NCBI GenBank assembly: GCA_964019335.1
Contig: OZ025732.1
Span: forward strand, 248,001-312,000
Length of the DNA: 64,000 nt
Origin: Diplonema japonicum
Taxonomy: Eukaryota; Euglenozoa; Diplonemea; Diplonemida; Diplonemidae
Reading direction: 5' to 3'
A program made the translations under genes and the position numbers. Shown here in pieces: positions 47,988-58,119 of the stretch (its first letter is position 1; each line of letters opens with the position of its first letter). The notes under the pieces were generated by a model. The model saw only the letters and a program-made list of their open reading frames with translations. It ran no database searches and was not told the origin of the DNA.

Positions 47988-49833
47988 TGATCCCCGTCGT
48001 TGGTGACTTCTTCTTTCTTTCTTTTTCTCTTTCTTTCTTTTTTTTTTTTTTTTTGCTTGAACTAGAAAAACAGTGTATTGATAATGGAATGTGTTTATTG
48101 CGAGTAGTGGTAGCATTGTTGGGCTTAACCCCCCGGCAGTGCACAAACAGAATCAGTTCAGCAGCTCACCTTTTTTAAGCTCGGTTGAAAATCACTTTTT
48201 TCTTTTTTTTTTCTTGTCATCTCTCGACGGGTTTTGCTCTTCTTTTATAAGACGTTCATCACCATGCGCCGTGTGGTAACTTCTTCTTCTTCTTTTTTTG
48301 CTTGGGCTGGGAGGACAATGTGTCTTGTTCTTTTTTCAGGTGCCAGGTAGGCTCGCCCTGTAACAGATAGTGCTTGTGCAGGGCGCCACCAACACCAGCC
48401 TGCAGCGTACACGTTTTCTTTTTCACATCGACCGGAGCCCCACCACTTTCTTTACTGGTACATACAGCAGGAAAAGGCCCGCTTCTCCTCTGCTAGTCTT
48501 CATCCTTAGGGGCTTGGCACCACAGTGTTATCTTCTCTCTTCTTTTTAGTGCACTTTATTTTATTTTTATTTTTTTTGTTTCAACGGTTCATATGAAGAG
48601 CTTCCTGTGTCTTGGTGGCTCATTTTTCTTCTCTTCAGGGGAGGGAAAGAGAAGAAGAAGAGAGTCGAGGCTGCTTATGCCAGTTCCCGTACTGTAGGTT
48701 CGAAAACATCCCCTACTGTAGGCTGAGGGATGGATAGCCTTACAAATAAAAGGCATGGTGACTAATGGTGACTACTTCTCTCTTCATATCAACCAAAGGA
48801 CCCTTTTTTTTTGTATACTTACTTCGGTATTAGATAGCAAGGAAAGGTCCTCTTCACTCTGCTTCTCCTCTATTAATCCTCTTTACTTTTGGGTTAGTTT
48901 CGCCGTGCACCTCATCGCGACAAGCAGCCACCGAAGGCACCAGACAGCAACTGCAGAACGGTGACCGGTTAGGGAATTTCTTCCTGCACAGTGAGCCCCC
49001 ATGCACACTGGGATTTTATCGGGTTTTCTTTTCTTCTGGTAGCAGATCACTTCATCTTTCCAGTTTCCCGTTGTCTTGCCCCACGTGATGGATAACTCCT
49101 GGCTGTGCACAAAGCTCGGTTGAAGCCAGCTTTTTCGTTTCTTTTTCTCTTTTTTTTCTCACATCAAGCGAAGAGGCCCCCTTTTTTTTAGCTTATTTAC
49201 GTGTCATCAGCTCGTCTGGATATTATATTTGTCAGTTTTTTGAGAATTCGAGATCTTTTTTTTTTGTTTTTTTGCTTGAGCAAGAAAAACAATAAATTGA
49301 TTTATAATGAATTGTTATTTGCCAAAGAAGAGCAGTGGTAGCATTGTTGGGGCTTATCCTTCTACAGGTTAACCCCCCGGCTGTGCACACAATATCAATC
49401 AACCGGTTCTTTTTTGATCATTCTGAGCACAGGAAGGTGGGACATATGCGTGTGCCCTTCCAGCTGAGAAGCTTTAAGGGTGGCGAGGAATGAATGCTTA
49501 AAAGAATGCTTAGACGGCAACGGTCTGCACACAAGGTGGTGACGGACTACTTGTTTACTCAGAAGTCTATTTTTCGTTATTTTATTGACATTTCTTTTTC
49601 CAGACGAATTCATGCAGCGGGGAAAAGGCCCTCTTCGCTCCACTTCTCTTTCTGTTAGTCTTCATCCTATGGGGCTTTCCACTTATAATGTTATTCCTTC
49701 TTTCCGCTTTTTTAATGCACTTTTCTTTTTTATTTATTCCATTCTTTTGAAATTACTTTTTCACGCTCATCGGGATAAAGGGCTTTATCTGTTAAAACAA
49801 AGAAGAAAAGGTTTTTATTTTAAGAAAAGGAGG
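47988..49833. other. Array spacer B-C
   Basis: Same blocks as spacer A-B: R3 at 48055-48150, the TACTGTAGG block (about 48695-48740), the CATCGCGACAAGCAGCCACC block (48912-49025), R3 partial (49274-49395) and the CAGACGAATTCATGCAGCGG block (49602). No gene seen. Confidence 0.65.
48055..48150 (+). repeat. Repeat R3, array copy with the 16-nt deletion
   Basis: GCTTGAACTAGAAAAACAGT, then TTGTTGGGCTTAACCCCCCG; lacks the CTTATCCTTCCACAG segment present at 44844. Confidence 0.7.
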
Positions 49834-50729
49834 ATGTTGAGGTACGTGCTTGCTGCTTGCGTTGCCACCACAATGGTATGGGGGGGAGGGGGGGGTAAGG
49901 AGAAAAGAAGGTGAAGACACTAACAATATCCCCACAGGCACAGGACTGTTCTTTGCTTACGAGGGCGAGTAGTCCTGAGTCATGTCCACTGGGGCAAGGG
50001 TTGGTGGATCTCGAGACTTTGACCAGCTGCAGAAGTGAGATCTGTGACAACCTTATCAGCGTTTGGGATTGGGCACACGGGAGCGACATGACCAAGAAGA
50101 TAGAGGGGACTGCCTACGGCTGCATCATCAGCGACTGGGATGGGAAGGATTTGGGTACTGTGATCTGCGGTCCCAACTCGCCCACCCCGCCGACCCCCCC
50201 TGCGAACTGCTGGAATCTTGTGAACGGGACAGGGTCATGCCCTGCAGGTATGCAGCCGGCTGACCTTGCGACACTGACAAGGTGCCAGGACAAGGTGTGC
50301 TCGGACATGTTGGGGAGCTACGGGGAGGCGCACGGGAACGACACAGCGTGGAAGCTCCTGGGGAGTGGCTTCGGATGCGAGATTTCGCCGTGGCACGGGG
50401 AGGAGGTCTCCACCGTGATCTGCATGCCAGGAGAGGCCCCTCCCTCCCCTCCTCCCTCTCCTCCCACTCCTCCCAGTCCAACACTTCCCACTCTCTGCGA
50501 CGGGGTCAGGGTTCGGAGCAGGTTCTGCCCAACAGGTGAAGAGCCTGTGAGTCGGGAGGTGGTGAGTCAGTGCTCCCAGATGATCTGCGACAGCATGGGG
50601 TTCCACAACACCACACGTGGACTGGAGAACAACTTCAAGCTCATGGGGAACGCCTTCGGCTGCAGGCTGGAGCCCTGGGTGAACGCAAGCATCGACCTCA
50701 TCACCTGTTCTCCCTCTCAGGGGCTCTGA
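49834..50729 (+). CDS. Secreted six-cysteine-module protein, array gene C (three modules)
   Basis: Exons 49834-49875 and 49938-50729; 62-nt intron with GTATGG start, CACTAAC branch-like sequence and CCCCACAG end. The protein is 277 residues. Signal peptide MLRYVLAACVATTM is identical to gene A, followed by AQDCSLLTRASSPESC. Three modules; module 1 is closest to gene A (CPLGQGLVDLETLTSC) but has EGTAYGC where A has TGSGYGC. The linker between modules 1 and 2 is the shortest in the array (NSPTPPTPPANC). Modules 2-3 are near-identical to the other genes. Confidence 0.82.
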
Positions 50730-52457
50730 TGATCCCCGTCGTTGGTGACTTCTTCTTTCTTTCTTTTTCTCTTTCTTTTTTTTTTTTTTTTTGTTTGAAC
50801 TAGAAAAACAGTGTATTGATAATGGAATGTGTTTATTGCGAGTAGTGGTAGCATTGTTGGGCTTAACCCCCCGGCAGTGCACAAACAGAATCAGTTCAGC
50901 AGCTCACCTTTTTTAAGCTCGGTTGAGAATCACTTTTTTCTTTTTTTTTTTCTTGTCATCTCTCGATGGGTTTTGCTCTTCTTTTATAAGACGTTCATCT
51001 CCGTGCGCTGTGTGGTAACTTCTTCTTCTTCTTTTTTTGCTTGGGCTGGGAGGACAATGTGTCTTGTTCTTTTTTCAGGTGCCAGGTAGGCTCGCCCTGT
51101 AATCAGGTTGACAGGCTTGTGCAGGGCGCCACCAACACCTAAAAGCCTGCAGCGTAAGCTTTTTCTTTTTTCACATCGACCGGAGCCCCACCACTTTTTT
51201 TACTGGTATACAGCAGGAAAAGGCCCGCTTCTCTACTAGTCTTCGTCCTTAAGGGCTTGGCACCATAATGTTATCCTCTCTCTTATAATTAGTTTCGCCG
51301 TGCATCTTATCGCGACAAACAGCCACCACCAGACAGCAACTGCAGAACGGTGACCGATTAGTGAATTTCCTTACTCTTCCTGCACAGTGAGCCCCCATGC
51401 ACACTGGGATTTTATCGAGTTTTCTTTTTCTTCTGGTAGCAGATCACTTCATCTGTTTCCAGTTTCCCGTACTCCTGGCTGTGCACAAAGCTCGGTTGAA
51501 GCCAGCTTTTTCGTTCTTTTTTTCTCTTTTCTTTCTCACATCAAGCGAAGAGGCCCCCTTTTTTTTTTAGCTTATTTACGTGTCATCAGCTCGTCTGGAT
51601 ATTATATTTGTCAGTTTTTTGAGAAATCGAGATTTCTTTTTGTTTTTTTTCTTGAACGAGAGAAACAATAAACTAAAAAAAAAAAAAAAAGAACTGTTAA
51701 ATTTATAATGAATTGTTATTAGCTGCGAAGCTTGTTTTGCCAAGGGAGTGGCGGGCTTCAGCAGTACTATTGGCCCCGGAAATTGGCGAGGAATGTTAAA
51801 GACTGCCTAGACGGCAACGGTCTGCACACAAGGTGGTGACGGACTACTTGTTTACTCAGAAGTCTATTTTTTCGTTATTTTATTGACATTTCTTTTTCCA
51901 GACGAATTCATGCAGCGGGAAAAAAAGGCCCTCTTCGCTCCACTTCTCTTGTGTTAGTTTTTATCTTAAGGGGCTTTCCACTTATAACGTTCTTTTTTTT
52001 TCCTTTCTTTCCGCTTTTTCTTTTAATGCCATTTCTTTTTTATTTTATTCCACTCTTCTGAAGTTGTACTTCACGCTGAGTCCCATTACTTCGCGGTGGG
52101 GTAGCAGCATATTTCCCGTGGGGTAGTAGGGGTCTCTGGTATAATATACCTCAGTAGCCCAGTTTTTGCCTCGGTTCAGGTTTCTTTCTTTGCCAATTTC
52201 TTGGGCGACATTTGCCTCCCAGAGGAACTGTGCACGAGGGTACACACATTGCTGGAACCCCCACGGGGCACAGGTCTTGTTTTACATGAAGCGTCACTCA
52301 AGGAACAAAAAGCACATCTGGTTGCCTCTCTCAGCAGACGAAGGGGAGAGAGGTGGGCTTGGCAAGCCAGCAGGAAAAGAGAAGAAGGCTAGGGTTTGTC
52401 AGGAAAGGAGGGGAAAGAACAAAGGCCAATCTTTTATAAAAGAAAGGAAAAAGAAAG
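50730..52457. other. Array spacer C-D
   Basis: R3 at 50793-50888, CATCTTATCGCGACAAACAG block (51303-51420), CAGACGAATTCATGCAGCGG block (51899), and a block of about 105 bp (52268-52374) shared with 8410-8517. The TACTGTAGG block is missing here, explaining the shorter spacer. No gene seen. Confidence 0.65.
50793..50888 (+). repeat. Repeat R3, array copy with the 16-nt deletion
   Basis: GTTTGAACTAGAAAAACAGT to GCAGTGCACAAACAG; same deletion as 48055-48150. Confidence 0.7.
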
Positions 52458-53643
52458 ATGTTAAGGTACGTGCTTGCTGCTTGCGTTTCCGCCACAATGG
52501 TATGGAGGGGGAGAAGAAGGTGATACACACTCATAACCCCCACAGGCACAGGACTGCACTTCGCTTGTGCATCACGTTGGATCGTGTGATTTGGGGCAGA
52601 GGTTGGCGGATATCAATGAAATGACCAGCTGCTCAGCCTACATCTGTAATAACCTTCTTGACCCCTATGCGATTGCACACGGGAGCGACATGACCAAGAA
52701 GATAGCAGGGTCTGGCTACGGCTGCGTCATCGAAGACTGGGATGGGATGTATGTGGGTGACGTGATCTGCATGAATGACCCTAATCCGCCTCCGCCCACT
52801 CCTCAGCCCACCGCACCGCCCACCCCTTCATATCCCCCACAGGCACAGGACTGTGATTCGCTTTCTCATGAGGTGGATTCGTGTTCAAGGGGGCAGGTGT
52901 TGGTGGATCTCGAGACCATGACCAACTGCAAGGAGACCATCTGTGGCCTTCTTAACCCCTATGAGTTTGCACACGGGAGCGACATGACCAAGAAGGTAGC
53001 AGGGTCTGGCTACGGCTGCCTCATCGAAGACTGGGATGGGATGCATGTGGGTGACGTGATCTGCATGAAGGGCCCTAATCCGCCCACTCCTCAGCCCACC
53101 CCTCCACCCCCCCCTGCGAACTGCTGGAAACTTGTGAACGGGACAGGGTCATGCCCTGCAGGTATGCAGCCGGCTGACCTTGCGACACTGACAAGGTGCC
53201 AGGACAAGGTGTGCTCGGACATTTTGGGGAGCTACGGGGAGGCGCACGGGAACGACACAGCGTGGAAGCTCCTGGGGAGTGGCTTCGGATGCGAGATTTC
53301 GCCGTGGCACGGGGAGGAGGTCTCCACTGTGATCTGCATGCCAGGAGAGGCCCCTCCCTCCCCTCCTCCCTCTCCTCCCACTCCTCCCAGTCCAACACTT
53401 CCCGCTCTCTGCGACGGGGTCAGGGTTCGGAGCAGGTTCTGCCCAACAGGTGAAGAGCCTGTGAGTCGGGAGGTGGTGAGTCAGTGCTCCCAGATGATCT
53501 GCGACAGCATGGGGTTCCACAACACCACACGTGGACTGGAGAACAACTTCAAGCTCATGGGGAACGCCTTCGGCTGCAGGCTGGAGCCCTGGGTGAACGC
53601 AAGCATCGACCTCATCACCTGTTCTCCCTCTCAGGGGCTCTGA
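52458..53643 (+). CDS. Secreted six-cysteine-module protein, array gene D (four modules, internal splice acceptor)
   Basis: Exons 52458-52499 and 52546-53643; 46-nt intron. The protein is 379 residues: MLRYVLAACVSATM, then AQDCTSLVHHVGSC. Four modules as in gene B. In front of module 2, CATATCCCCCACAG/GCACAGGACTG (52829-52853) reproduces the intron end intact. Splicing exon 1 to 52843 instead of 52546 would keep the frame and remove module 1 exactly (99 codons), still giving signal peptide plus AQDCDSL. Whether it is used is unknown; in the normal product the same bases code for SYPPQAQDC. Confidence 0.82.
52829..52843 (+). promoter_or_regulatory. Candidate alternative 3' splice site inside gene D
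   Basis: TCATATCCCCCACAG followed by GCACAGG is the same context as the authentic intron end at 52545/52546 (TCATAACCCCCACAG/GCACAGG). It is in frame with exon 1. The equivalent place in gene B reads CCCCATGG and has lost the AG. Confidence 0.55.
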
Positions 53644-54602
53644 TGATCCCCGTCGTTGGTGACTTCTTCTTTCTTTCTTTTTCTCTTTCTTTCTTTTTTT
53701 TTTTTTTTTTGCTTGAACTAGAAAAACAGTGTATTGATAATGGAATGTGTTTATTGCGAGTAGTGGTAGCATTGTTGGGCTTAACCCCCCGGCAGTGCAC
53801 AAACAGAATCAGTTCAGCAGCTCACCTTTTTTAAGCTCGGTTGGAAATCACTTTTTTCTTTTTTTTTTCTTGTCATCTCTCGACTGGTTTTGCTCTTCTT
53901 TTATAAGACGTTCATCTCCGTGCGCCGTGTGGTAACTTCTTTTTCTTCTTCTTCTTCTTCTTTTTTTGCTTGGGCTGGGAGGACAGTTTTGTTCTTTTTT
54001 CAGGTGCCAGGTAGGCTCGCCCTGTAATCAGGTAGACAGGCTTGTGCAGGACGTTTTCTTTTTCACATCAACCAGAGCCCCACCACTTTTTTTACTGGTA
54101 CATACAGCAGGAAAAGGCCCGCTTCTCCTCTGCTAGTCTTCATCCTTAGGGGCTTGGCACCACAGTGTTATTCTCTCTCTTCTTTTTAGTGCACTTTATT
54201 TTATTTTTATTTTTTTTGTTTCAACGGTTCATATGAAGAGCTTCCTGTGTCTTGGTGGCTCATTTTTCTTCTCTTCAGGGGAGGGAAAGAGAAGAAGAAG
54301 AGAGTCGAGGCAGCTTATGCCAGTTCCCGTACTGTAGGTTCGAGAACATCCCCCACTGTAGGCTGGGGGATGGATAGCAAATAAAAGGCATGGTGACTAA
54401 TGGTGACCATAATAATGGAAAGCCTTCGCGGTGGGGGTGGCTTTCTTCCGCTTAAACAGGGTTGCTTTCGCTGAGCGAACATTTCGTAAGCGATATTTGA
54501 TATGATGATTGTTGTCTATTCGATAAGGATGAAGTTTTTTACCTCCGGTAGTTTATTGTTTTACAAGAAAGGAGGGGAGGGAACAAAGGAAGATAATAGA
54601 TG
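53644..54602. other. Array spacer D-E
   Basis: R3 at 53711-53806, GTGCCAGGTAGGCTCGCCCT block and CCGTACTGTAGG block (54325-54372). A unique stretch follows (54410-54560, including GTAAGCGATATTTGATATGA) before the leader of gene E. No gene seen. Confidence 0.65.
53711..53806 (+). repeat. Repeat R3, array copy with the 16-nt deletion
   Basis: Same form as 48055-48150. Confidence 0.7.
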
Positions 54603-55497
54603 ATGTTGAAGTACGTGCTTGCTGCTTGCGTTTCCGCCACAATGGTATGGGGGGGGGAGAAAAAAGAAACACTCATAACCCCCACAGGCACAGGACTGCA
54701 CTTTGCTTATGCATCATGTTGGATCGTGTATATTGGGGCAGAGGTTGGCGGATCTCAATGAAATGACCAGCTGCTCAGCCTACATCTGTAATAACCTGCT
54801 TGACCCCTATGCGATTGCACACGGCAGCGACATGACCAAGAAGATAGCAGGGTCTGGCTACGGCTGCGTCATCGAAGACTGGAATGGGATGGATGTGTCT
54901 GACGTGATCTGCACGAATGGCCCTATTCCGCCTCCGCCCACTCCTCAGCCCACCGCACCACCCCCCCCTGCGAACTGCTGGAATCTTGTGAACGGGACAG
55001 GGTCATGCCCTGCAGGTATGCAGCCGGCTGACCTTGCGACACTGACAAGGTGCCAGGACAAGGTGTGCTCGGACATGTTGGGGAGCTACGGGGAGGCGCA
55101 CGGGAACGACACGGCGTGGAAGCTCCTGGGGAGTGGCTTCGGATGCGAGATTTCGCCGTGGCACGGGGAGGAGGTCTCCACCGTGATCTGCATGCCAGGA
55201 GAGGCCCCTCCCTCCCCTCCTCCCTCTCCTCCCACTCCTCCCAGTCCAACACTCCCCACTCTCTGCGACGGGGTCAGGGTTCGGAGCAGGTTTTGCCCAA
55301 CAGGTGAAGAGCCTGTGAGTCGGGAGGTGGTGAGTCAGTGCTCCCAGATGATCTGCGACAGCATGGGGTTCCACAACACCACACGTGGACTGGAGAACAA
55401 CTTCAAGCTCATGGGGAACGCCTTCGGCTGCAGGCTGGAGCCCTGGGTGAACGCAAGCATCGACCTCATCACCTGTTCTCCCTCTCAGGGGCTCTGA
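54603..55497 (+). CDS. Secreted six-cysteine-module protein, array gene E (three modules)
   Basis: Exons 54603-54644 and 54688-55497; the 43-nt intron is the shortest in the array and still has GTATGG and CCCCCACAG ends. The protein is 283 residues: MLKYVLAACVSATM, then AQDCTLLMHHVGSC. Three modules; module 1 is of the B/D type (NEMTSCSAYICNNLLDPYAI), with NGMDVSDVICT in place of the usual DGMYVGDVICM. The 3' half and downstream flank match gene A most closely, including the GGGAGAAAGGGGAAGGTAAG spacer segment, suggesting a recent exchange between A and E. Confidence 0.82.
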
Positions 55498-56643
55498 TGA
55501 TCCCCGTCGTTGGTGACTTCTTCTTTCTTTCTTTTTCTCTTTTTTTTGGGAGAAAGGGGAAGGTAAGTAGATACAAGGGGGACGTTCCCAGACAGGAACC
55601 TCCTTTATCTCGTCTCTTTTTTTTTTGCTTGAACTAGAAGAACAGTGTATTGATAATGAAGTGTTTACTGCGAGCAGTGGTAGCATTGTTGGGGCTTATC
55701 CTTCCACAGGTTAACCCCCCGGCAGTGCACAAACAGAATCAGTTCAGCAACCCTTTGCTAAGCTAGAAGCTTAGAGTCACTTTTTTCGTTTCTTTGTTTT
55801 TTTGATCCCGAAGCTGGTGACTTCTTTCTTTTTTTTTTTTTTTTATTTGCTTGGGCTAGAAAAACAATATTATGTGGCGCCCCCTGTAGTGAAAGTAGAC
55901 AGTTCAGCGCCAACAAACATCAGCCTCGTAAACTTTGTTTCATATCAATCGGGGCCTCCCCCTTAATTTTCTTTTTACTGGTTTACAGCAAGAATAGGCC
56001 CTCTTCGCTCTGCTTCTCCTCTATTCGTCATCATCCTTATGTCTCCTCCTCTTTTTTAATGCGTTATGGCACGGCAAAGATCTTTTCCGATAAGCGGTGT
56101 TGTCTTGTTGCATTTCCCTGTAACAACGGTGCACTACACGACCCCTTCTTCTGTTAGTCTTCATCCTAAGGTGGAAGCGGATGACAGCAAGAGAAGGCCC
56201 TATTCGCTCTGCTTCTCCTCTATTCGTCATCATCCTTATAGGTTTAGCTCTTTTGACGTTATTCTCTCTCCTCTTTTTTTTTAATGCATTTTATTTTGTT
56301 TTATTTTTAAGGTTCTGAGGAGCTGCCCTGTGGGATGAGTGGTTTGTTTCTCTGTGACAGCACAAGATTGGCTTCCTCCATGGCACACTTAACGCAACAA
56401 AAGAAAAGAAAAAGAGAAGTGTTAGTTCTGCAAGTAAGGCCCCCTTGCAGCCGTAGCAATTGGAGTGCCTGTTGATGCAGGTCGTGATGTGCGATTCTGC
56501 GTTATGGCAAGGCGAAGATGTTTTTCGATAAGCGGTGGCAAGGAGAGAAAGAGGGGGGGGGGATTCACCAGCCTTGTAAAACATCAACCCAGGTTAGAAT
56601 AAAGAAGAAGAAAAGAGGGAAAGAAACGAAAGGGAAAAAGGAC
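55498..56643. other. Spacer after the array
   Basis: R3 at 55627-55736 is followed by related but diverged blocks with GTCATCATCCTTAT repeats (56027, 56225). A purine-rich leader follows before 56644. No gene seen. Confidence 0.6.
55627..55736 (+). repeat. Repeat R3, full-length array copy
   Basis: Same long form as 44844-44952, with GGGGCTTATCCTTCCACAGG. Confidence 0.7.
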
Positions 56644-58119
56644 ATGAAGCGCATTCTATTCCTTGTACTGGCACTTGCGGTAGGAAGCAGGGTCTTCCGC
56701 CCGCGAACAAAGGGCTTACCGGGTGAGGACACAGAAGCAGTTAGTAGCGCAGCCGAACCCCAATTCAAGGTAGCTCTTCCAGTTCCAACTCCTATTCCTA
56801 CCACAAAGGTAGATCTTCCAGTTCCAACTCCTGTTCCTACCTCAAAGAAAGCTCTTTCTGTTCCAGCTCCAGTTCCTACCTCAAAGAGGGCTCTTCCGGT
56901 TCCAACTCCTATTCCTACCACAAAGGTAGCTCTTCCAGTTCCAACTCCGGTTCCTACCTCAAAGAAGGCTCTTCCAGTTCCAACTCCTATTCCTACCACA
57001 CAGGTAGCTCTTCCAGTTCCAACTCCAGTTCCTACCTCAAAGAAAGCTCTTTCTGTTCCAACTCCTGTTCCTACCTCAAAGAAAGCTCTTCCTGTTCCTA
57101 CTCCAGTTCCTACCTCAAAGAAGACTCTTCCTGTTCCAACCCCTGTTCCTACCAAGGTGGACTCAAGCGGAACAAAGAACAGTGGGAAGTCAAAAGGTCG
57201 CAACCTGGATAGGAAAGATCTACCAATATGCCGGGAGATGGCAGACGCGTACCCGGGAAAGCTTGTAAAGAAGGAGTGGGTGCCTGAGACCTGCAGGCTG
57301 CAACGCTTCAGCTTGGAGGCGAAGGGCAGGTGTGTTGGTGAAAACGGTATTTTCACAGCATCTGACTCCCTGGCAGAGGCGTTCCACAAGTTAATGTCCA
57401 TCGAGTTCACCCGGGCTAAGAAGAAGTTCCCTTACATGGAAACAAAGTATTCAAATACAGTTCGAAAGCTTGTGTGGAGCCCATCTTCCGCGGCCAGGCC
57501 TATGCTTAAGGAGAGCTACCTTCCGTTCCTCAGGAAGGCTTCCTTCGTCGTCTTATCGAACGGTTTGTGGGACATCGGGATGGCATCTTGTGGGATCAAC
57601 CACTATTTCGACTTTCTTCGTTTAAAGGTTGTGACATACATGAAAGAGATGCCTGCTAACGGGACAATGGTCTTGCACAACATCCCGTTTGTCCACCATA
57701 AGTTCAGAAAGGGGAAGAATAACTGGGGGACACGGTGCAACCCGGGGCCTCGTGTGGCGGCGTACAGGGAGGCCATGGAGCTAGTCTCCGCGTGCACTGG
57801 TGTGGGCATCCTTGACACATACCAACTGCAGAAGCAGAACCCTGCAGAATCTCACGATGGCATTCATTTGGGATATCTCGGGAATAATGCGATTACTGAG
57901 GTTTTGTACAACATGATGTGCCCTTCGAAGGAGATGCGGTTGAAGCCGTACCACCCGGAGCTGTCTTGTACCGATAGGGCCATTGCGGAGGCGAAGGCAC
58001 GATGGGCTACGGTGCCTGAGGCCAATGGACACCCTGAGGGCTGTCCTCGTTTTAAGACCAAATGCTATAAGGACAGCGACTTGAAAGGGGCGGACTACCT
58101 CGAGGCCAGCACAACGTGA
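56644..58119 (+). CDS. PC-esterase/SGNH-like protein with VPTPVPTSKK repeat stalk (copy 4)
   Basis: Encodes 491 residues from ATG 56644 (MKRILFLVLALAVGSRVF, a signal or anchor). Residues about 45-175 form a stalk of roughly ten 14-residue units of the type ALPVPTPVPTSKK. The catalytic-type domain follows: CREMADAYPGK, WVPETCRL, TASDSLAEAFHK (candidate Ser kept, though GR after SL is replaced by AE), VVLSNGLWDIGMASCG, HYFDFLRLKVVTYMKEM, PFVHHKF, CNPGPRVAAYREAM, SHDGIHLGYLGN and MMCPSKE. The stalk should be extended and possibly O-glycosylated, lifting the enzyme from the membrane. A core stretch of about 170 bp is almost identical to the gene at 60050. Confidence 0.78.
   Translation: MKRILFLVLALAVGSRVFRPRTKGLPGEDTEAVSSAAEPQFKVALPVPTPIPTTKVDLPVPTPVPTSKKALSVPAPVPTSKRALPVPTPIPTTKVALPVPTPVPTSKKALPVPTPIPTTQVALPVPTPVPTSKKALSVPTPVPTSKKALPVPTPVPTSKKTLPVPTPVPTKVDSSGTKNSGKSKGRNLDRKDLPICREMADAYPGKLVKKEWVPETCRLQRFSLEAKGRCVGENGIFTASDSLAEAFHKLMSIEFTRAKKKFPYMETKYSNTVRKLVWSPSSAARPMLKESYLPFLRKASFVVLSNGLWDIGMASCGINHYFDFLRLKVVTYMKEMPANGTMVLHNIPFVHHKFRKGKNNWGTRCNPGPRVAAYREAMELVSACTGVGILDTYQLQKQNPAESHDGIHLGYLGNNAITEVLYNMMCPSKEMRLKPYHPELSCTDRAIAEAKARWATVPEANGHPEGCPRFKTKCYKDSDLKGADYLEASTT

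Noticed and set aside
43799-55497. CRISPR-like or satellite array
   Set aside because: The repeats are gene-sized (2.1-3.0 kb) coding units with conserved frames, not short spaced repeats.
56565-57410. Minus-strand VGTGVGTGR repeat protein
   Set aside because: Antisense of the VPTPVPT stalk; the plus strand gives a signal peptide and a full enzyme domain.
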